Shown one piece after another: positions 61,001 to 64,000 of a stretch of 64,000 nucleotides of DNA. Source of the DNA: Diogma glabrata (Eukaryota > Arthropoda > Insecta > Diptera > Cylindrotomidae); NCBI GenBank assembly GCA_963693315.1, contig OY856186.1:372584850-372648849 (forward strand), read 5' to 3'. The notes beneath the pieces were generated by a model. The model searched no databases, was not told the origin of the DNA, and saw only the letters and a list, made by a program, of their open reading frames with translations. Numbering within the stretch: the stretch's first letter is position 1; each line of letters begins with the position of its first letter. The position numbers were made by a program, and so were the translations under genes.

Positions 61001-62429
61001 GAAGATGTCACATGTCGACGCACTCAGTCGAAATCCAGAAGTACTATCATGCTTCTTAGCCAATGAAGACGATACAATTACAATCAAGTTGAAGAGAGCA
61101 CAAGAAGAAGATGGTCGTATTAAGGCCATTCTAAAAATATTAGACGATCATCCGAATTATGACGATTATTTTGTTCAGAGTGGAATTCTATACAAGATGA
61201 AAGATGGTGTCCAATTGATAGTTGTACCTGATTTAATGCAATCCGATATCATCAAGATGATTCATGAGAATGGTCACTTTGCATCCAAAAAAGTTCAAGA
61301 TGTCATCCAACGAGAATTTTATATAGAAAAACTAGCCGGTAAAGTAGAACAATGCATAAGAAATTGTGTCCCTTGCATTTTAACAAATAAGAAGTTTGGT
61401 CTACAAGAATGTTATTTGACACCGATTAACAAAGGAAGCGTACCACTCGATACTTACCATATCGATTTTCTTGGGCCAATAACCACTACGAATAAAAACT
61501 ACAAACATCTGCTCGTGGTAATCGATGCATTCACGAAGTTTGTGTGGATTTATCCAACAAAATCCACCACTACTAAAGAAGTTATCGACCGATTGTTTCT
61601 GCAAAAAAAGACGTTTGGAAATCCAAGACGAATAATTTGCGATGCCGGATCGTGTTTTACGGCCAACGATTTTAAAACATTCTGTGATGATCAAAACATC
61701 GAGTTACACGTGGTGACAACAGGAGTTTCAAGAGGAAATGGCCAGGTGGAAATAATAAACAAAATTATTGTACCTATTTTGACGAAGCTGAGTATTGACA
61801 ATCCGTTACACTGGTACAAATTTGTCGATGCTACACAGAGGTATCTGAATTGCACCTTTAATAGAGCCATTGGAAGAAGTCCATTTGAAGTATTAGTGGG
61901 AATAAAAATGAGGGACAAAAATGATTTGAAGATACAAGACATAGTTGAAAAGGAGCTCATCGAATTGTTTATTGATGAAAGAAACGCTGTACGCGAGGAA
62001 TGCCGAAAGCAAATACAGAAGATCCAGAATGAGAACAAACAAGCGTACAACAAACGACGAAAGAGAGCGAACGATTACGAAGAAGGAGATCTTGTGGCAA
62101 TAAAACGAACGCAGTTCGCCCCAGGTTTGAAGATACACCAACAATTTTTGGGTCCTTATCAAATTGTCAAAAAATTGAGAAATCACCGATATCAAGTTCT
62201 GAAGGTTGGTAGTCACGAGGGTCCAATCAGAACGTCGTCATCAGCTGATTATATGAAACCATGGTGTTCATCATTTGGACGGAATGATGAAGTCAGGAGA
62301 GGCCGTGTGGGATACGAGAATCCAACTTCCTCTCAAACACCAATACAAACGAGGAACGATTTTTTGCAAGAAGAAGCCGACGGAGAATACGAAGAAGAGA
62401 GTGTAGAAGAACAAAAACATCGGCAGTAG
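58065..62429 (+). CDS. Gypsy-4 gag-pol polyprotein with N-terminal SAP-like motif
   Basis: 1454 codons from ATG 58065. Residues 3-37 (KVDELKAELLKRGLSVIG, RKATLQTRLL) fit the SAP helix-extended-helix DNA-binding motif. Two zinc knuckles follow (CYNCGESGHDSKNC about 321-334; CFKCLEFGHKSNQC about 344-357), then protease ALIDTGSDVTIL (about 399-410), reverse transcriptase with YIDD (about 726-729), RNase H (LHTDASKIGYAAI about 872), and integrase HHCC (HENGHFASKK...CIRNCVPC). The D-D-E core has Asp about 1133 (YHIDFLGP), Asp about 1193 (ICDAGS) and Glu about 1229 (NGQVEIINK), a DD35E spacing. All catalytic motifs look intact. The last 41 residues, an acidic Gln/Glu-rich tail, are encoded by the 3' LTR. 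Gag and Pol are in one frame, so processing would be proteolytic. Confidence 0.93.
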   Translation: MSNFKVDELKAELLKRGLSVIGRKATLQTRLLTAMMSENNLYNSERRISLNDDEIERVVDENEPINRRDSQNKQMMMEKPKDAKQNLNNLTDDDEYCNTPSRVNERENRVVNFKPTMFSFNDLEGSLLRFDGRGTLSVEKWLENFEENSELAGWSDLHKLIYSKKLLTGNAKLMLDSCRNINTWAKLKDVLKNEFSIKYTAAQIHQKLARRIKNPNESCIEYVYKMSEIAVLGDVDEESLIQYIISGIIDNEINKIMLYESENLEELKKNLKTYEQIKLRSKITKNNCGNIDRNNWMSTRREVPNSEINNTNFKKKPSDFKCYNCGESGHDSKNCCHKDRGPKCFKCLEFGHKSNQCTKSTKRESVTDNKRNENNDNCRIVEKEIVTKEVIIVSTKINALIDTGSDVTILREDVYEKLGSPPLIPKIMLISGIGFKHVNTIGMFRATVTIDDSDFELDCHVFKKSDVNKEMIIGINLIHSGADIRVNKDGLFVTKTNCQHSNEGKIIDELSDTDSSPTVAEICQLMKIEIDDCELDVNPQYYHWVHQLKECYNPKKNVESKIVAKIILKDETPVAPRFRRLAPLEKKVVDEQVSKWLQDGIIVESNSEFASPVVIVRKKNGKYRVCVDYRKLNAQVLKDKYPMPNMEEQLDKLATAKVFSVLDLKDGFFHVKLDHESRKYTSFITDSNQYEFTKVPFGYCNSPAVFMRFINSVFKDFIKTGEVIIYIDDIIIPTNTFDEAKTKLERVIKHAENNGLLINWSKCQFMKTTVEYLGQIVSNGTIKPTEARIQAVKNFPIPTNANKLQSFLGLAGYMRKYIQGFSTKAKALSDLLKKNVPFVFGLDQHKAFSNLKKELCNAPVLLIYRQNVETQLHTDASKIGYAAILMQKGEDNLFHPVYYMSRKTTPAEEKYSAYELEVLAVIESVKKFRAYLLGIKFKIITDCNSFKLTMNKKELVTRIARWALYLEEFDYEIEHRSGTKMSHVDALSRNPEVLSCFLANEDDTITIKLKRAQEEDGRIKAILKILDDHPNYDDYFVQSGILYKMKDGVQLIVVPDLMQSDIIKMIHENGHFASKKVQDVIQREFYIEKLAGKVEQCIRNCVPCILTNKKFGLQECYLTPINKGSVPLDTYHIDFLGPITTTNKNYKHLLVVIDAFTKFVWIYPTKSTTTKEVIDRLFLQKKTFGNPRRIICDAGSCFTANDFKTFCDDQNIELHVVTTGVSRGNGQVEIINKIIVPILTKLSIDNPLHWYKFVDATQRYLNCTFNRAIGRSPFEVLVGIKMRDKNDLKIQDIVEKELIELFIDERNAVREECRKQIQKIQNENKQAYNKRRKRANDYEEGDLVAIKRTQFAPGLKIHQQFLGPYQIVKKLRNHRYQVLKVGSHEGPIRTSSSADYMKPWCSSFGRNDEVRRGRVGYENPTSSQTPIQTRNDFLQEEADGEYEEESVEEQKHRQ

Positions 62430-62556
62430 CATAATGGAGAGCGGACGCAACGGTTATATGAGAAAAATCATATTTTTGTAATTTAGTGAATTGAATAAAT
62501 AATAAAGTTTTGTGAAATGAAAAGAAAGTGAATTAATTGTTTTTTAATATAAATCC

Positions 62557-62560
<4 letters not shown>
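62306..62560 (+). repeat. Gypsy-4 3' LTR
   Basis: Same sequence as 57042-57296, overlapping the last ~124 bases of the gag-pol frame. It is followed by TA repeats to about 62650. Confidence 0.95.

Positions 62561-62650
<90 letters not shown>
62561..62650. repeat. (TA)n tract, right flank of Gypsy-4
   Basis: Continuation of the microsatellite that Gypsy-4 entered. Confidence 0.95.
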
Positions 62651-62653
<3 letters not shown>

Positions 62654-63010
62654 AAATAAATATTCAACGTATTAATATATAAGATAAAACAACAAAGAAA
62701 AATAACGTCCATACTCTCCTAGATCAATGCATAAACTGAAAAGATATATATTAAAAATTCTAACAATCAAATTTACGATCTCAAACTATCTTACCAAACA
62801 CACACATTACAAAATTGTCGCTATATATTAAAAATTCTAACAATCAAATTCACGATCTCAAACTATCATACCAAACACATTATCCTCTTTCATTCACAAA
62901 CAATATAATATATCTAACTAAATATTCAACGTATTAATTATAAGATAAAACAACAAAGAAAAATAACGCCCATACTCTCCTTGATCAATGCATAAACTGA
63001 AAAGAAAATA
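62651..63010. repeat. Tandem/dispersed repeat flanking Gypsy-4, right side
   Basis: Same units as 56591-56927 (AAATATTCAACGTATTAATA, AAAACAACAAAGAAAAATAA, ACTCTCCTAGATCAATGCAT, TTAAAAATTCTAACAATCAA), in the same orientation. Confidence 0.8.
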
Positions 63011-63104
63011 TAAAATACTATAAACAAAGAAAAGATTTGGACGATTCCATTTGATCCATTTGATTTGATTTGAGGGGAGGAAGTTGAATTCAAAAATACA
63101 TTAT

Positions 63105-63270
63105 AATTCGTCTATAACTTTTTTATTTATGATCCGAAAAATCCCAAAAATCTCTCAGATCTAGGTTACACTAATATCAGTTAGCAGTGAAAATTTGGAA
63201 TCGGTAAAAATTTGAATAAAAAAGCCTTAGGCTGTACAAAGTACAAAGTTAGCGTATTAATATATAAGAT
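63105..63270 (+). repeat. Repeat shared with 48335-48500
   Basis: TTTTTTATTTATGATCCGAA, CTAATATCAGTTAGCA and AAAAAAGCCTTAGGCT are the complement of the segment inside the long-TIR element, in the same order. Confidence 0.7.
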
Positions 63271-64000
63271 TCCAAAAAAAAAAATTTTCGTATGCACCGC
63301 ATTGCATTAGATATATTTTATCTTCTTATTATTGTGAACCAGCCTAACATCAAATAGAATTCCTGCTGAAAAGAAAGGTGCATTGCTAAATCCTGCATTG
63401 TTAAATTTGAAAAACTTCATATTGAAAATGATATTATCACGCCATTGTTAGTTTTTCTAGAAATATTGTATTCTCTCAGTAGTAATTATTGTTCTCGAAA
63501 AAATTATTGCATCATCTTGGCTTTTATTATAAAATTGAATAGGAAAAACGTTTTTTGGAAAAATTCAGTTTATTTAAATTATTTTAAATTTTTCTACTCC
63601 TATCACAGTAAATTATAAATTACATCACACTATCCATGACATGTAAATTGATTATTTCAAATAGCGTGCGGTAAGTAAAAAAAAGCGTGCGGTAATGGAT
63701 TTTCATATATATATTACCGCACGCTTTTAATAAAAAGAAAAATTTTTATTTAAAGAAAAATTTGATTTTTAAAAATTAAATATTTCAATTCATTTTGACA
63801 CAGAATAATGCAAAGCCAACCACAATTTGTAAACTATTTGCATTTAATTTATTAAAAATAGTTCATTTTTTGAAGTAATTATATGCATTTGAGCATTAAA
63901 ACAAAGTCGTAGAAAAAGTATATAACAAATCTCGAGTTGTAAAGCATTTTCCACGCTCGTGAAGATACTGCACTCGACGCTACGCGTCTCGTGCGCAAAA
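63271..64000. other. Unassigned end of window with a perfect hairpin
   Basis: AAAAGCGTGCGGTAAT (63681-63696) and its exact complement (63713-63728) form a 16-bp stem with an AT loop, and an extra direct GCGTGCGGTAA lies at about 63665. At 63940-64000 a GC-richer stretch (CACTCGACGCTACGCGTCTC) looks like the tip of another repeat cut off by the window. Confidence 0.55.

Overview
The window reads as AT-rich nuclear DNA of an arthropod, most likely an insect. The evidence is exon/intron gene structure, a CD36-family first exon, insect-type Gypsy, Penelope-like and non-LTR retroelements, palindromic MITEs and long (TA)n tracts. No bacterial or phage organisation is present. Almost everything recognisable is transposable-element (TE) sequence in various states of decay. 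The only convincing host-gene piece is a single 39-codon first coding exon of a CD36/scavenger-receptor-B/SNMP-like gene (minus strand, 24613-24729).

Layout. 1-1806: a huge near-perfect palindrome carrying two mirror copies of a small uncharacterised reading frame. 2.3-3.5, 21.6-23.2, 27.8-29.4 and 32.5-33.5 kb: four copies of one Helitron/Helentron-like non-autonomous family (HINE/DINE-like) with (TA)n cores. 4.9-5.9 and 37.8-38.8 kb: two almost identical TA-flanked MITEs. 8-13.2 kb: four copies of a Harbinger-like family, one holding a transposase 5' exon and a nested hAT-like MITE. 13.8-16.1 kb: a decayed CsRn1/Kamikaze-like Gypsy element split by a LINE 3' end. 16.1-18.4 kb: low-complexity repeat families. 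18.4-19.8 kb: a broken Penelope-like element, followed by a GTCCGACAA repeat and an assembly gap. 23.4-24.4 kb: a pogo-like MITE with a nested LINE. 24.6 kb: the CD36-type exon. 25.6-27.3 kb: hairpin elements around a LINE tail and an unidentified coding-like fragment. 30.9-32.5 kb: a TTAA-flanked MITE and a DUF4817-type transposase relic. 33.6-34.1 kb: tRNA-related SINE pieces. 40.7-42.0 kb: a dead non-LTR reverse transcriptase.

42.3-52.2 kb is a nested stack. A young Gypsy element (minus, 211-bp LTRs, AATAT target duplication, one nonsense codon) sits in the LTR or leader of an older plus-strand Gypsy element. The older leader is also interrupted by a 1.86-kb element with ~340-bp terminal inverted repeats and its own small zinc-finger-like gene. 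57.0-62.6 kb holds a structurally complete Gypsy element with an intact 1454-codon gag-pol frame that begins with a SAP-like motif and ends inside the 3' LTR. It is inserted in a (TA)n tract.

The genes do not form a pathway. Retroelement gag-pol genes act only for their own transposition, and the MITEs depend on transposases encoded elsewhere. I did not find a new defence or metabolic system. The most promising unknowns are the 47.2-49.1 kb long-TIR element, the palindrome-borne HGKGPCDG protein, the SAP-Gag Gypsy element and the unidentified reading frame near 26.5 kb. All family assignments rest on reading motifs by eye, without database search.
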